This document shows, piece by piece, positions 54,962 to 63,928 of a stretch of DNA of 64,000 nt. The translations under genes and the position numbers were made by a program. The notes beneath the pieces are model-generated. The model worked only from the letters and a program-made list of their open reading frames with translations, was not told where the DNA came from and ran no database searches. Numbering within the stretch: the stretch's first letter is position 1; every line of letters begins with the position of its first letter. Source of the DNA: Fischerella muscicola PCC 7414 (GTDB lineage Bacteria; Cyanobacteriota; Cyanobacteriia; Cyanobacteriales; Nostocaceae); the NCBI RefSeq assembly GCF_000317205.1, contig NZ_AJLK01000167.1:1-64000 (forward strand), in the 5' to 3' direction.

Positions 54962-55091
54962 AAGGTTTAAGGGAAATAAAGTACCTATTTTCAGTGTTCC
55001 CTTATTTACTTTTCAAATAACGGTTTGAAAAAAAGCGATCGCATCTACAACTGCAAGGTAATCTCAAGTTTTGAATTACACCAAATAAAAC

Positions 55092-55313
55092 CTAAACTTG
55101 CTCTGTATCTTGATAAAGTACTTCAAATTCATCTTGGGGTAATGATACTATAATAGACTCCGAAGTATAATCTACTCGAATCAGCCAGCGTCCTGTTGGG
55201 CGGCCATTTGAAAGTAATTCTTCACCACAAACTACTCCCAATTTTCCTGCTACATATGATGGATGCAGAACAAGGACTTTTTGTGTTATCAATGGTTGTC
55301 GAGACTTTAGCAT
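55092..55313 (-). CDS. Small conserved hypothetical protein
   Basis: About 73 residues from the ATG at 55313, which has GAGG just upstream; an in-frame GTG at 55334 would add seven residues. The sequence LVLHPSYVAGKLGVVCGEEL and GRWLIRVDYTSESIIVSLPQ DEFEVL is compact and beta-rich, like short KOW/SH3-type proteins. It shows a family-like pattern, but I cannot name it. It lies between the sensor kinase and the receiver gene, all on the same strand. Confidence 0.6.
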   Translation of the reverse strand: MLKSRQPLITQKVLVLHPSYVAGKLGVVCGEELLSNGRPTGRWLIRVDYTSESIIVSLPQDEFEVLYQDTEQV

Positions 55314-55430
55314 TACCTCAATTTCCTCATCCACACTACGATACTAAAACTTATGCATCTTGATCATAAAATTTATTCAAAATAGCTGCAAAGCTTTATT
55401 GTCTGAATTTTAGTCCGAATAAATAAATCA

Positions 55431-55841
55431 TTATTTTAATTCTTTTTTTTCAGAAAGACTGGCAACTACTTTTACTAATCTATCCGGAGCAATAGGTTTG
55501 GTGAGATGTGTCTGAAAACCTGCATTGAGTATCAGGATATCTTCATCATCTCTCAAGGAACTAGTGACAGCAATAGCCGGAAGAAATCTACCGATTTCTT
55601 CACGGGAGCGAACCTTCTGTATTAATGAATAGCCATTGCCATCTGGTAAATTAATGCTGCTAATCAAGATATTTGGTTTCATATATTCAAGTGCTAAGAG
55701 TGCTTCGCTAATTGCTGTCACAACTATAACGCCTGCTCCAGCATCTTGCAGTACAAAAGCAAACAGTTCTGCTGTATCAGGCTCGTTCTCTACTAAAAGT
55801 ATCTGTAAACCATTGAGTGTGTTAAATTCATTTGAGAGCAT
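55431..55841 (-). CDS. Degenerate single-domain receiver (pseudo-receiver)
   Basis: About 136 residues from the ATG at 55841 (TTG at 55853 possible). The fold is that of a CheY-like receiver: LQILLVENEPDTAELFAFVL, INLPDGNGYSLIQKVR, PAIAVTSS and HLTKPIAPDRL. The phosphoacceptor Asp is replaced by Ser62 (ILISSINLPDG), and the acidic pocket reads ENE rather than DDE. The conserved Thr/Ser and Lys are kept. It probably does not accept phosphate in the usual way and may act as a constitutive or protein-binding receiver, possibly with the adjacent sensor kinases. Confidence 0.85.
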   Translation of the reverse strand: MLSNEFNTLNGLQILLVENEPDTAELFAFVLQDAGAGVIVVTAISEALLALEYMKPNILISSINLPDGNGYSLIQKVRSREEIGRFLPAIAVTSSLRDDEDILILNAGFQTHLTKPIAPDRLVKVVASLSEKKELK

Positions 55842-56251
55842 CAACCTGTCCAAATATTTCTGATAATAGTGTTTATAAAAGTTTTAACCAATTTGTTTTA
55901 TGGTTGTTAAAATCATAAAGTTACTTTTGATTAGTGAATAGCTAGTCAATGTGTTCCGTGATCTATAAATATATATTAACTAGCTAAAATCAAAGATTAT
56001 CGTCAAAATAAAAACTACGAATCTATCTGTATGATTATTAGGAAAGTTAATATTGTTAAATAATTCTGTAGCAGTAACTACAACGAATAAATTCTAATGA
56101 AATCAGAATTATTTAAGGCTCTCACGAGGATCTCTAAAAAGCATTTAGCGAATACAATTTGTCATTCTATCCCAAACAACGATCTAAACAAATTCTTCTG
56201 TAATCCGCTAGGTAGAGGGTATAAATTTTCCGGGCAAAATGTGAAATGGGA
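55842..56251. other. AT-rich spacer between tmk and the receiver gene
   Basis: No gene or clear repeat seen. The part near 55860-56000 probably holds the promoter of the receiver gene; nothing more can be supported. Confidence 0.5.
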
Positions 56252-56884
56252 TTACATAATTTTAAGCCTTTGAGTTAAAACATCTTGAATTTGTTTTTGT
56301 ACCATCTCTACACTGGCACTAGCATCTATACGTACAATTCGGTGTGGTTCGGTTGTAGCTAATTCTGCATATCCTTGTTGGATGCGACGATGAAAGGCAA
56401 TTGCTTCTTGTTCGATGCGGTCTAGCGCTGTGGATGTCCCACATTTGCGGGTTAATCCGACCTCAACATCAAGATCAAGCCATAGGGTAATATCACTTTC
56501 TAAGCCATCGGTGGCAATGCTGTTAAGCTTATGAATTAAACTCATATCTAGACCGCGACCATAACCTTGGTAAGCAATGGTAGAGTCAGTGTAGCGATCG
56601 CATAATATAATTTTCCCAGCTGCAAGATTTGGTCTGAGTTCTTCTTCCACGTGTTGCGAGCGGTCAGCAGCGTATAACAATAATTCTGTTCGATCAGCGA
56701 TCGGCTGATCAGGTGACTTTTCTAGTAACAAGCGCCTCAGATGCAAGCCTAAAGGAGTTCCCCCCGGTTCACGAGTCACTACCACAGAGATACCCAGGCT
56801 TTGCAACCACTTACTACAAAGTTGTATCTGAGTTGTTTTGCCGCAACCCTCTACCCCTTCAAATACGATTAATTTACCATTCAT
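56252..56884 (-). CDS. tmk: Thymidylate kinase
   Basis: 210 residues. The P-loop FEGVEGCGKTTQ, the DR(Y) motif in LCDRYTDSTIAYQGYGRGLD, the TREPGGTPLG substrate loop and the LID region around LTRKCG are all typical. It phosphorylates dTMP to dTDP for DNA synthesis. It is often followed by holB in cyanobacteria, but here a kinase locus and spacer lie on either side. The length is normal. Confidence 0.96.
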   Translation of the reverse strand: MNGKLIVFEGVEGCGKTTQIQLCSKWLQSLGISVVVTREPGGTPLGLHLRRLLLEKSPDQPIADRTELLLYAADRSQHVEEELRPNLAAGKIILCDRYTDSTIAYQGYGRGLDMSLIHKLNSIATDGLESDITLWLDLDVEVGLTRKCGTSTALDRIEQEAIAFHRRIQQGYAELATTEPHRIVRIDASASVEMVQKQIQDVLTQRLKIM

Positions 56885-57235
56885 TTCGCTGTACCGATTT
56901 TTACCTACGTGCTTTATTAGGCTAGCAGGTTGTTGCTCAAACCTGAAATTTGGTGAACTAGTAGTATCATTTTGGATTTTGAATTATTGATATCTGTCTT
57001 GAAAGTGGGTGTGGGGTGTAGGAGGAGTCAAATTTTCATGCCCTCGTTGTGGGCATAATTGCCGGGGGTCTTGCACCCTCGGATTATGATTGTAGTTTTT
57101 CAGCCAAATAGTAATTTTATCTACCCTTGTGCCCTCTGCCTTTTTCATTGCGGAAATCAACCTAATCATACAGATATATACAAACCAGCCTTTGTGCCTA
57201 CTAACTACTAACTATCAACTGCTATCACCTCAGCT
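56885..57235. other. Divergent spacer with dispersed repeat
   Basis: It lies between leftward tmk and the rightward sensor kinase. Around 57008-57075 it holds GGTGTAGGAGGAGTCAAATT followed by TCATGCCCTCGTTGTGGGC, shared with 42838-42890. A CTACTAACTACTAACTATCA tract precedes the kinase start. No gene seen. Confidence 0.55.
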
Positions 57236-59161
57236 ATGTTTAGCCACGCCAATTTACTCAAATTACGAGATTTATGCGGTATTTGGAAATATCGATCGCA
57301 GCACAAAAAACAATCACCCAGGTTAACAGCGTCATTGCTTCTGGCTAGCACAACTTTAGCAATCGCGATCATTGGTGTTGCCAGCTATAAAGTAGTGCGA
57401 GAGATAATCCTCAAGCAACTTCAAGAAAAAGTACTTTTAGAAGTTCGGCAAGGAACCAATGAGATCGATCAATGGTTGGCAACTAGTTCCAGTGAAGTCC
57501 AGACTATAGCTAATACAGATATTGTGCGTTCCTTAAACTGGTCAGTGATGGAACCATATTTGCAGGCGGAAGTGAAGCGAATTAATAAGTTTTTTGTAAT
57601 TGGAGTTACTTATCCAGATGGTTTTTATTATACTACTCAGCTAGGTAAAACTAACAAGAAAAATAATGATCGCGATTTTGTGAAAAAAGCATTGGCAGGG
57701 CAAGTCAATATTTCCGATCCTTTCATGGGTCGTGCTAGTAAAACTCCGACAATTGCGATCGCTTCCCCCATTCGCCAAAGTTACGATCCTGCTAGTCCTC
57801 CGATCGCAGTCATATTTGGTAGCTTAAATGTAAATCGTGTAACTCAAGTAGTTAATAGACTTAATTATGGTAAAGGCAGTTACGCCTTTGCACTTAATTC
57901 CCAAGGACAGGCAATCATTCATCCTAACCCAGAATTGATGTTCATAGCAGAAAAACCTGCTCCTAGCTTCCTCAAGTCAAGTGATGCTAATCTAGCTGCG
58001 ATCGCTTCTCAGATGGTGAACCGCAAGCAAGGAATTGAACTTATTTCTATTGATGGCACAAACAAATATGTTGCCTATGTCCCTCTCAAACAAGCGAATT
58101 GGTCAATAGCCCTAGTGATTCCCCGTGAAAATATAGAATCACAGCTGCAAGCATTGAACTTACTTGCTTCCATACTAGGTGGACTACTACTGGTTGCTGC
58201 AATTTTTGCTTGGCGACAAATAAAACTATCAGAACAAGCACAATCACAAGTAATTCTACTCAGTCAACAACAAAAGACTCTGCAACAGCAAGCGCAAGAA
58301 CTGAAGCAAACCCTACTGGAATTACAACAAACTCAGACTCAGTTAATTCAGACAGAAAAAATGTCTAGTTTGGGTCAATTAATCGCAGGAGTAGCACACG
58401 AAATCAACAATCCAGTCAGTTTTATCTACGGTAATCTTACCCACGCTAATGAATATACCCAAGATTTATTGAGATTACTGCAACTTTATCAACAGTACTA
58501 TCCCGAACCAGCACCAGAAATTCAAGATGAAATAGAAACCCTTGAGATCGATTTTTTAATGGCAGACTTACCTAAGTTACTGACATCGATGAAAGTTGGT
58601 GCAGACAGAATTAAACAAATTGTTTTATCTCTACGAAACTTTTCCCGCTTAGATGAAGCAGAAATGAAAGCGGTGAATATTCATGAAGGTATCGACAGTA
58701 CATTAATGATTTTAGAGCATCGCCTCAAAGCCACATCTGAACGTCCAGCCATAGAAGTGATTAAAGAATACGGCGAACTTCCACCAGTAGAATGCTTTGT
58801 TGGACAACTCAATCAGGTATTTATGAATATTCTTACCAATGCGATCGATGCTGTAGAACAATCATCTGAAATATTGACTAAACCCCAGATTCGCATTGCC
58901 ACCAGACTCAATGACAATCAACATGTAACAATTCGCATTGCTGATAACGGTGTTGGTATTGCAGAAAGTATTCAAAAGCAGCTATTTGACCCTTTTTTCA
59001 CAACTAAACCTGTTGGGAAAGGTACGGGTTTAGGTTTATCTATTAGTTACCAAATTATTACAGAAAAACATGGGGGACAATTGAAGTGTATTTCTGCAAT
59101 TGGTGAAGGAACAGAATTTGTTATTACTATTCCTCTGCATCAAACTAAGGCGCAGGTGTAG
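57236..59161 (+). CDS. Sensor histidine kinase with extracytoplasmic Cache domain
   Basis: 641 residues. TM1 (about 32-52, LTASLLLASTTLAIAIIGVA), a double-Cache-type sensing region (about 55-305; FFVIGVTYPDGFYYTTQLGK, RDFVKKALAGQVNISDPFMG), TM2 (about 308-325, LLASILGGLLLVAAIFAW) and a coiled coil (about 330-375) precede HisKA (GVAHEINNPVSFIYGNLTHA) and HATPase (ILTNAIDAVEQS, ADNGVGIAES, GKGTGLGLSISY). No HAMP is seen. The kinase core is close to that of the cyanobacteriochrome kinase 2.3 kb to the left (shared NIHEGIDSTLMIL), suggesting related paralogues. The ligand is unknown. Confidence 0.93.
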   Translation: MFSHANLLKLRDLCGIWKYRSQHKKQSPRLTASLLLASTTLAIAIIGVASYKVVREIILKQLQEKVLLEVRQGTNEIDQWLATSSSEVQTIANTDIVRSLNWSVMEPYLQAEVKRINKFFVIGVTYPDGFYYTTQLGKTNKKNNDRDFVKKALAGQVNISDPFMGRASKTPTIAIASPIRQSYDPASPPIAVIFGSLNVNRVTQVVNRLNYGKGSYAFALNSQGQAIIHPNPELMFIAEKPAPSFLKSSDANLAAIASQMVNRKQGIELISIDGTNKYVAYVPLKQANWSIALVIPRENIESQLQALNLLASILGGLLLVAAIFAWRQIKLSEQAQSQVILLSQQQKTLQQQAQELKQTLLELQQTQTQLIQTEKMSSLGQLIAGVAHEINNPVSFIYGNLTHANEYTQDLLRLLQLYQQYYPEPAPEIQDEIETLEIDFLMADLPKLLTSMKVGADRIKQIVLSLRNFSRLDEAEMKAVNIHEGIDSTLMILEHRLKATSERPAIEVIKEYGELPPVECFVGQLNQVFMNILTNAIDAVEQSSEILTKPQIRIATRLNDNQHVTIRIADNGVGIAESIQKQLFDPFFTTKPVGKGTGLGLSISYQIITEKHGGQLKCISAIGEGTEFVITIPLHQTKAQV

Positions 59162-59273
59162 GGGCAGAGAGAGTCACCTGAAAGCAGGATGACAAGCATA
59201 ACCCCCAAGAGTGATATTAATGTTTGATAAAAAAGGCAAAGAACAGACAGCAGAAGATTTCAGTTAACGAATT

Positions 59274-59882
59274 ATGTTCATGAGTGACAAAATGAAAAAG
59301 CCATGTCTGGCGATCGTTTTACTTAGTCTTGTGCCTGGAATTCTGCCAATACTCGCAACAATTGCATTGAGTATCTATGTTTACAGCAGCAAAACCAGAG
59401 TTACTAGTGCTGATGCAGCTATTGTTTTAGGGGCCGAAGTGTGGGGAGAAAAACCTTCACCAGTTTTTCGAGAACGAATTAACCACGCAATTAATCTCTA
59501 CAAATGTGGCAAAGTTCACAATATCATTTTTACTGGTGGAATTGGTAAAAATAAAGAAATCGCCGAGGCAACTGTTGGCAAACGCTATGCAATGGCACAT
59601 GGAGTCGAAAAAGCAAATATTTTAACCGAAACTGCTTCTCAAAACACTCAGCAGAACCTCATGTACGCAAAGAAGATTGCATTGTCTCAGCATTTATCCA
59701 AGTTTCTCATTGTTAGTGATCCCTTGCATTTGAAACGAGCAGTATTAATGGCGCAAGATTTAGGAATGGATGCATATCCATCTGCAACACCAACAACTCG
59801 TTATCGAAGTTTCACAAGTAAGCTTAAGTTTCTTCTCAGAGAAACGTGTGGTTATTTCGTTTATCTTTTACTGAGACTGTAA
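59274..59882 (+). CDS. DUF218 (YdcF/SanA-like) membrane protein
   Basis: 202 residues. One N-terminal transmembrane segment (IVLLSLVPGILPILATIALS) precedes a DUF218 domain: DAAIVLGAEVWGEKPSPVFR, IIFTGGIGKNKEIAEATVGK, NILTETASQNTQQNLMYAKK and FLIVSDPLHLKRAVLMAQDL. The family includes SanA, linked to envelope integrity and vancomycin resistance in enterobacteria; the reaction is not established. A second ATG six bases downstream is also possible. It follows the Cache kinase on the same strand after 112 bp. Confidence 0.88.
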   Translation: MFMSDKMKKPCLAIVLLSLVPGILPILATIALSIYVYSSKTRVTSADAAIVLGAEVWGEKPSPVFRERINHAINLYKCGKVHNIIFTGGIGKNKEIAEATVGKRYAMAHGVEKANILTETASQNTQQNLMYAKKIALSQHLSKFLIVSDPLHLKRAVLMAQDLGMDAYPSATPTTRYRSFTSKLKFLLRETCGYFVYLLLRL

Positions 59883-60189
59883 TTGTACTTCTTATTACAC
59901 CCCTACACCCCTACACCCCTCTATCCTACGAACTAAAAACCTTAACTGAACGGTATTTGTCGAGAAAATCCCTATACTTAAGTTTGTTAGCAAAATTACT
60001 CAATACAATTACAACTTAAGAAAGATGCTTTTCTATCTAAACTTTAGTTAGCTGTTCATAGCTATATTTCATAAATATTTTCCAGCAAATTCCTTCAGAT
60101 ATTACTGGTTTGATTATGGTTATTTTTTATACTTAAGTGCTAGCCTTTTTGTCATAAGTGAATTTGACAGTAACCTTGAGTTTTATTAA
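59883..60189. other. Spacer before the PucR-like regulator
   Basis: It opens with TACACCCCTACACCCCTACA, a short 9-bp tandem tract at about 59897-59923. The rest is AT-rich and should carry the regulator's promoter. No gene seen. Confidence 0.5.
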
Positions 60190-61407
60190 ATGAAAGCCTT
60201 ATTGAACACTACTACACAATTTGAGCAAGTCGCCACAATAGTTGCAGAACGTGTAGCACAGCTATTGTGTGCGGAAGTTTTTGTCTTAGACCAAGATGCT
60301 TTTGTGATTGCTAGTAGCAACCCTAAGTTAATTAAGTCTTCTTTCAACTATATCTATAAAGAAATTGCTTTTAACTACTTGCGAGTACCCTTGTCATTTA
60401 ATACACAAGTTGGTGAAGTCATTGTTTGTAAACCGCACAATGGCGAAGTAATTTCTTCCCGTTTGGTGCAGGAACTAGTAGAACTAGTCATTAGTCAAAC
60501 TACAGTAATTGATACATTGCTTAATCAACACCAGTTAAAGGATAAGTTTATCTACGATCTACTTCATGGTTTTATTAATGAAGAAACAACAGTTATTCGC
60601 TATAGCAAACTTTTGGGAATAGATTTAGCTCCGCCCCGTGCAGTTATTTTAATTAGTGCTGCTGATTCCATAAGCAAGAATGATTTTTTCCATCAAATTC
60701 AGCCGGAAAAGATTCAGGTAGAGATACGGCGATGGGCAAACCAAGTGATTCGTAGTGTTGTTAGCTTTTTCCATCTTCCTAAAGACACAATTTGTGCCTA
60801 TATTGGTAATGGTGAGGTAGCTGTTCTGAAGGCAAGTGATACAAAAAACTTGCGTAGCTGGGCAAATCACGGTGATATACCAGAGCAATGTAGTTCTTCT
60901 TGGGCAAATCTCACAGCTTTGAAGCGCGCGGCTAGAGCCTTATTGACTTACTTGCAGGATGAAACAGGTATGTCACTCAACATTGGGATTGGTCGCTATC
61001 ACCCAGGAATTCGGGGGCTTGCCCAATCCTATGAAGATGCACGCGCTGCCTTGTCCCTTGGCTGTCGTTTTGGCGATCGCAACCAAGTACATTGTTTAGA
61101 TGGATTGGGAATTGCTGCCTTTGTCGGTGTTGGGGATGAGCAAACAAAAATAGAATTAGCTGCCTATTTGCTCAGTCCCCTTAACCATGAACCAGAACTG
61201 CTTGTTACCCTTGATACTTTCTTTGCTGAAGACTGCTGTCTGTCTTCTACAGCTAATCGGCTTTCTATCCACAGAAATACCTTGAGTTATCGATTAGATA
61301 AAGTTAACTTGCTAACCGGGCTTAACCCCCGTCATTTCGATGACGCGGTACAAATTCGTTTGGCTTTGCTGCTGCGGAAACTAAGCATTTCTGCGAGAGG
61401 GGGATAG
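60190..61407 (+). CDS. PucR/CdaR-family helix-turn-helix regulator
   Basis: 405 residues. The C-terminus holds the PucR-type HTH: FFAEDCCLSSTANRLSIHRN TLSYRLDKV then FDDAVQIRLALLLRKL. The middle (about 240-320) resembles the GGDEF-like domain of this family (GIGRYHPGIRGLAQSYEDAR, AALSLGCRF). The N-terminal 120 residues look like a small sensing domain. CdaR/PucR proteins activate catabolic genes in response to small carbon compounds; the effector here is unknown. Glycosyltransferase downstream on the same strand, but separated by repeats. Confidence 0.88.
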   Translation: MKALLNTTTQFEQVATIVAERVAQLLCAEVFVLDQDAFVIASSNPKLIKSSFNYIYKEIAFNYLRVPLSFNTQVGEVIVCKPHNGEVISSRLVQELVELVISQTTVIDTLLNQHQLKDKFIYDLLHGFINEETTVIRYSKLLGIDLAPPRAVILISAADSISKNDFFHQIQPEKIQVEIRRWANQVIRSVVSFFHLPKDTICAYIGNGEVAVLKASDTKNLRSWANHGDIPEQCSSSWANLTALKRAARALLTYLQDETGMSLNIGIGRYHPGIRGLAQSYEDARAALSLGCRFGDRNQVHCLDGLGIAAFVGVGDEQTKIELAAYLLSPLNHEPELLVTLDTFFAEDCCLSSTANRLSIHRNTLSYRLDKVNLLTGLNPRHFDDAVQIRLALLLRKLSISARGG

Positions 61408-61411
61408 GGGA

Positions 61412-61595
61412 GTGTGGGGGGCTAGGGGTCTCCACTTTGTGGGGTTGGGGGGCAATGGGGAGTGTGAGGAGGTGAACAGCAGTGAACAACTACTAACTAC
61501 TAACCACCAACCACTAACCAATGTACCAGACGTGCCATGGCACGTCTGGTACAACAACCAACAACCAACCATCAACAACCAACAAATCATTAACT
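61412..61595. repeat. Repeat-rich spacer with a 32-bp perfect palindrome
   Basis: It starts with a G-rich GGGGAGTGTGGGGGGCTAGG tract, then ACTACTAACCACCAACCACT units. At 61522-61553 lies a perfect loopless palindrome with half-site TGTACCAGACGTGCCA and its complement. CAACCAACAACCAACC units follow up to the glycosyltransferase start. Confidence 0.8.
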
Positions 61596-62696
61596 ATGCG
61601 GGTTGTAACATATACAGACTCTGCTGGGATTGGGGGAGCGGAAATCAGCCTTGGACACTTAGTGACCAATGTATCTAATGAAATTGATGTAACGGTGGTT
61701 GGAACTTGCCAATTAGTGGTGGATAAAATAGCTGCTAAAAGACCACAAGCAAAGCGAGTGATATTGCCTGCTACCGGAGTAAAATCCCTCACAGCACATC
61801 TACAAGCCCTGCATTATCTTTCTCCCGACATCTTACACATCAATACCTGCACCCCTTGGGAGTGTGCCATGGGTTTATTTACTGCGCTCACTTTACCAAA
61901 AGCACGGGTGGTGCGTGTTGACCAACTACCACTACGCACTACAGATGTGATCAAGCTATGGCGTACTAGAATGCTGTCGCTGCGAGTAGATGCCCATGTC
62001 GCAGTGGGTGAGGCAAGTGCCAGACAAATGGAGGACTTTTACGCTCTCGGTCGTGGTACATTAATTTCCATCCCCAATTGTGTACCAGATAACCCTTGCC
62101 CATCTCCTGTATCTCCTAGCCGTGGGAAGTATTTAGTTATTGGCTGCGTTGGCAGACTGGATGCTATGAAGGGTCACGATTTGCTGATCCAAGCAATTGC
62201 CCAACTAGAAGGAGTACAAGTAGTTATCTTGGGTGAAGGTGGGCAACGTACAGCACTGAAAAAACTAGCAGGTGACTTAGGAGTAAGCGATCGCATTTCC
62301 CTTCCTGGGTGGGTAGATAATCCCCGCAATCATCTAACGCAGTTTGATATTTTTGCTATGCCCTCTAGATCCGAAGGTTTTCCCCTAGCAATTGTAGAAG
62401 CAATGCTAGCAAGCCTACCTGTGGTTGCTACTCGTGTGGGTAGTGTTGCGGAAGCGGTGATTGATGGCAAAACAGGGTTCTTGGTTAACAAGAATGATGT
62501 TGAAGGGCTTGCTGTAGCCCTGCGAAAGTTGCGAGACAATCCAGCACTACGTTTGCGCTTTGGTCAGTGTGGGCGAGAGGTAGCACTACGTCAGTTTACT
62601 GTTGATGTCATGGTTAAGCGTTATGAGCAGTTGTGGTATAAGTTATTAGCTTCGCCCCAGCGTCCGAGGTTGCTAATTCCCCAGCCCAAGGAGTAA
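61596..62696 (+). CDS. GT4-family glycosyltransferase
   Basis: About 366 residues from the ATG at 61596, where MRVVTYTDSAGIGGAEISLG gives the usual GT-B start with the acceptor glycine loop. Earlier codons run through the palindromic repeat and are unlikely to be translated. The C-terminal Glycos_transf_1 part shows VIGCVGRLDAMKGHDLLIQA, VILGEGGQRTALKKLAGDLG, the donor-site EX7E in SRSEGFPLAIVEAMLASLPV and GKTGFLV. It transfers a sugar from a nucleotide donor, likely in exopolysaccharide or glycolipid synthesis; the substrate cannot be told. Confidence 0.92.
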   Translation: MRVVTYTDSAGIGGAEISLGHLVTNVSNEIDVTVVGTCQLVVDKIAAKRPQAKRVILPATGVKSLTAHLQALHYLSPDILHINTCTPWECAMGLFTALTLPKARVVRVDQLPLRTTDVIKLWRTRMLSLRVDAHVAVGEASARQMEDFYALGRGTLISIPNCVPDNPCPSPVSPSRGKYLVIGCVGRLDAMKGHDLLIQAIAQLEGVQVVILGEGGQRTALKKLAGDLGVSDRISLPGWVDNPRNHLTQFDIFAMPSRSEGFPLAIVEAMLASLPVVATRVGSVAEAVIDGKTGFLVNKNDVEGLAVALRKLRDNPALRLRFGQCGREVALRQFTVDVMVKRYEQLWYKLLASPQRPRLLIPQPKE

Positions 62697-62906
62697 AGCT
62701 AGGATATAAGAATTCTGTGCTTTCAATCAGGTAAATTGTAGACGCCCAGAGGCTATGTGGTTCGCTAACATAAATGTCTCTGGGTGGGAAGGGACTAATT
62801 AATTTTTCTGGTGTTTATATGAAACTTACCTTGCTATACCCTTACACCCAATTTCAAGTTAGGCTTCTTCTCTAAAGGCGCAAAGCTTTGCGCCTGTATA
62901 CTACCG

Positions 62907-63401
62907 CTAACTACACTCTAAAGATTCTCTGGTAGACACACCAGTTTTAGAATTTACACCACTTGCCCTAGCACAGAGTTTTTTCAATTCTGGCCCATCT
63001 AAAACTGCGTTGGTGAAATCAGTACCTGTGATGTCAACATTATCAAAAGTAGAATAGAGCAACATGGTGTCTGTAAAAATTGCATCACTTAAATCAGCAT
63101 CCCGGAAATCAACTAGATAGGCGATACCATTGGTAAAATCTGCACCATGTAAATTTGCTTTTTCTAAATAGGCACTGTTAAAAACAGCACCACGTAAATC
63201 AGCGTTACTAAAATTAGCTTTATCCAGTTTCACCTTGGTAAACTCTTCACGGATTAAGGTTTGACCAGAAAAATCTGCGTTACTCATTTGTTTATAGCCT
63301 GCAAAACGGCTACTAGAAGATTTTGCTGCTTCTGCTGATAGGGGAAACAACAGCAGTACCATAGCTAAGATAAAGACAGCTAAGACTCGCCAAGGTTTCA
63401 T
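62907..63401 (-). CDS. Exported pentapeptide-repeat protein (thylakoid lumen type)
   Basis: 164 residues. A signal peptide (VLAVFILAMVLLLFPLSAEA then AKS) precedes a pentapeptide region: ADFSGQTLIREEFTKVKLDK, ANFSNADLRGAVFNSAYLEK and ANLHGADFTNGIAYLVDFRD ADLSDAIF. The Cys pair near the C-terminus (LKKLCARASGVNS ... SLECS) could form a disulfide, as in lumenal pentapeptide proteins of cyanobacteria and plants. The right-handed quadrilateral helix is a binding scaffold; the partner is unknown. Confidence 0.9.
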   Translation of the reverse strand: MKPWRVLAVFILAMVLLLFPLSAEAAKSSSSRFAGYKQMSNADFSGQTLIREEFTKVKLDKANFSNADLRGAVFNSAYLEKANLHGADFTNGIAYLVDFRDADLSDAIFTDTMLLYSTFDNVDITGTDFTNAVLDGPELKKLCARASGVNSKTGVSTRESLECS

Positions 63402-63928
63402 AATGCTAACTTAATAAATCTCAATACTTCACAATTAATTATTAAACATTACCGTGAAGTTATTGTGGGGAATGGGAAGCTTGAAAATGAGTGTAATATC
63501 AACTTCGGCTAATTGCTGACAATATTATGCTTTGCTGTTGGGTATCGAGCATTGGGCATTGAGCATGGGAAAATCATCAGTATCTTAATTACCCTTACGG
63601 GTTCGCGCTTACGCTCATGGGGGACTCACCGGCCCCCACTCCCCTTAGGGGTTGGGGGAGGGAACCCCCCTTGGGGCGCGCTGGCTCACCAATTACCTAT
63701 TATCTATTACCAACTCACGCAACAGTATAAGTATTCAAGCGAACATGATATAAGGGTGTATGGCAATCCTATCTAATTTGTAAGAATTGCAAAGCCTAAA
63801 TCCCCGGCAACTCTTACGAAGCCGGGGATATTGCCTTTCACAAATAATTTAGGAATGCGCTATAGCAGGGTGTACTCTATCTAGATGCAAAGTGCTGTCA
63901 GTAGATAAGATAGACGTATAATACGAGC
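63402..63928. other. Spacer with GC-rich palindromes
   Basis: At about 63619-63685 there are stems of GGGGGACTCACCGGCCCCCA and CCCCTTAGGGGTTGGGGGAG type, and at about 63799-63830 a hairpin AATCCCCGGC ... GCCGGGGATA. An open frame at 63513-63776 runs through these repeats and is not a gene. Confidence 0.55.

Noticed and set aside
63513-63776. 87-codon open frame near the right edge
   Set aside because: It crosses GC-rich palindromic repeats; the peptide THRPPLPLGVGGGNPPWGAL is repeat-derived.
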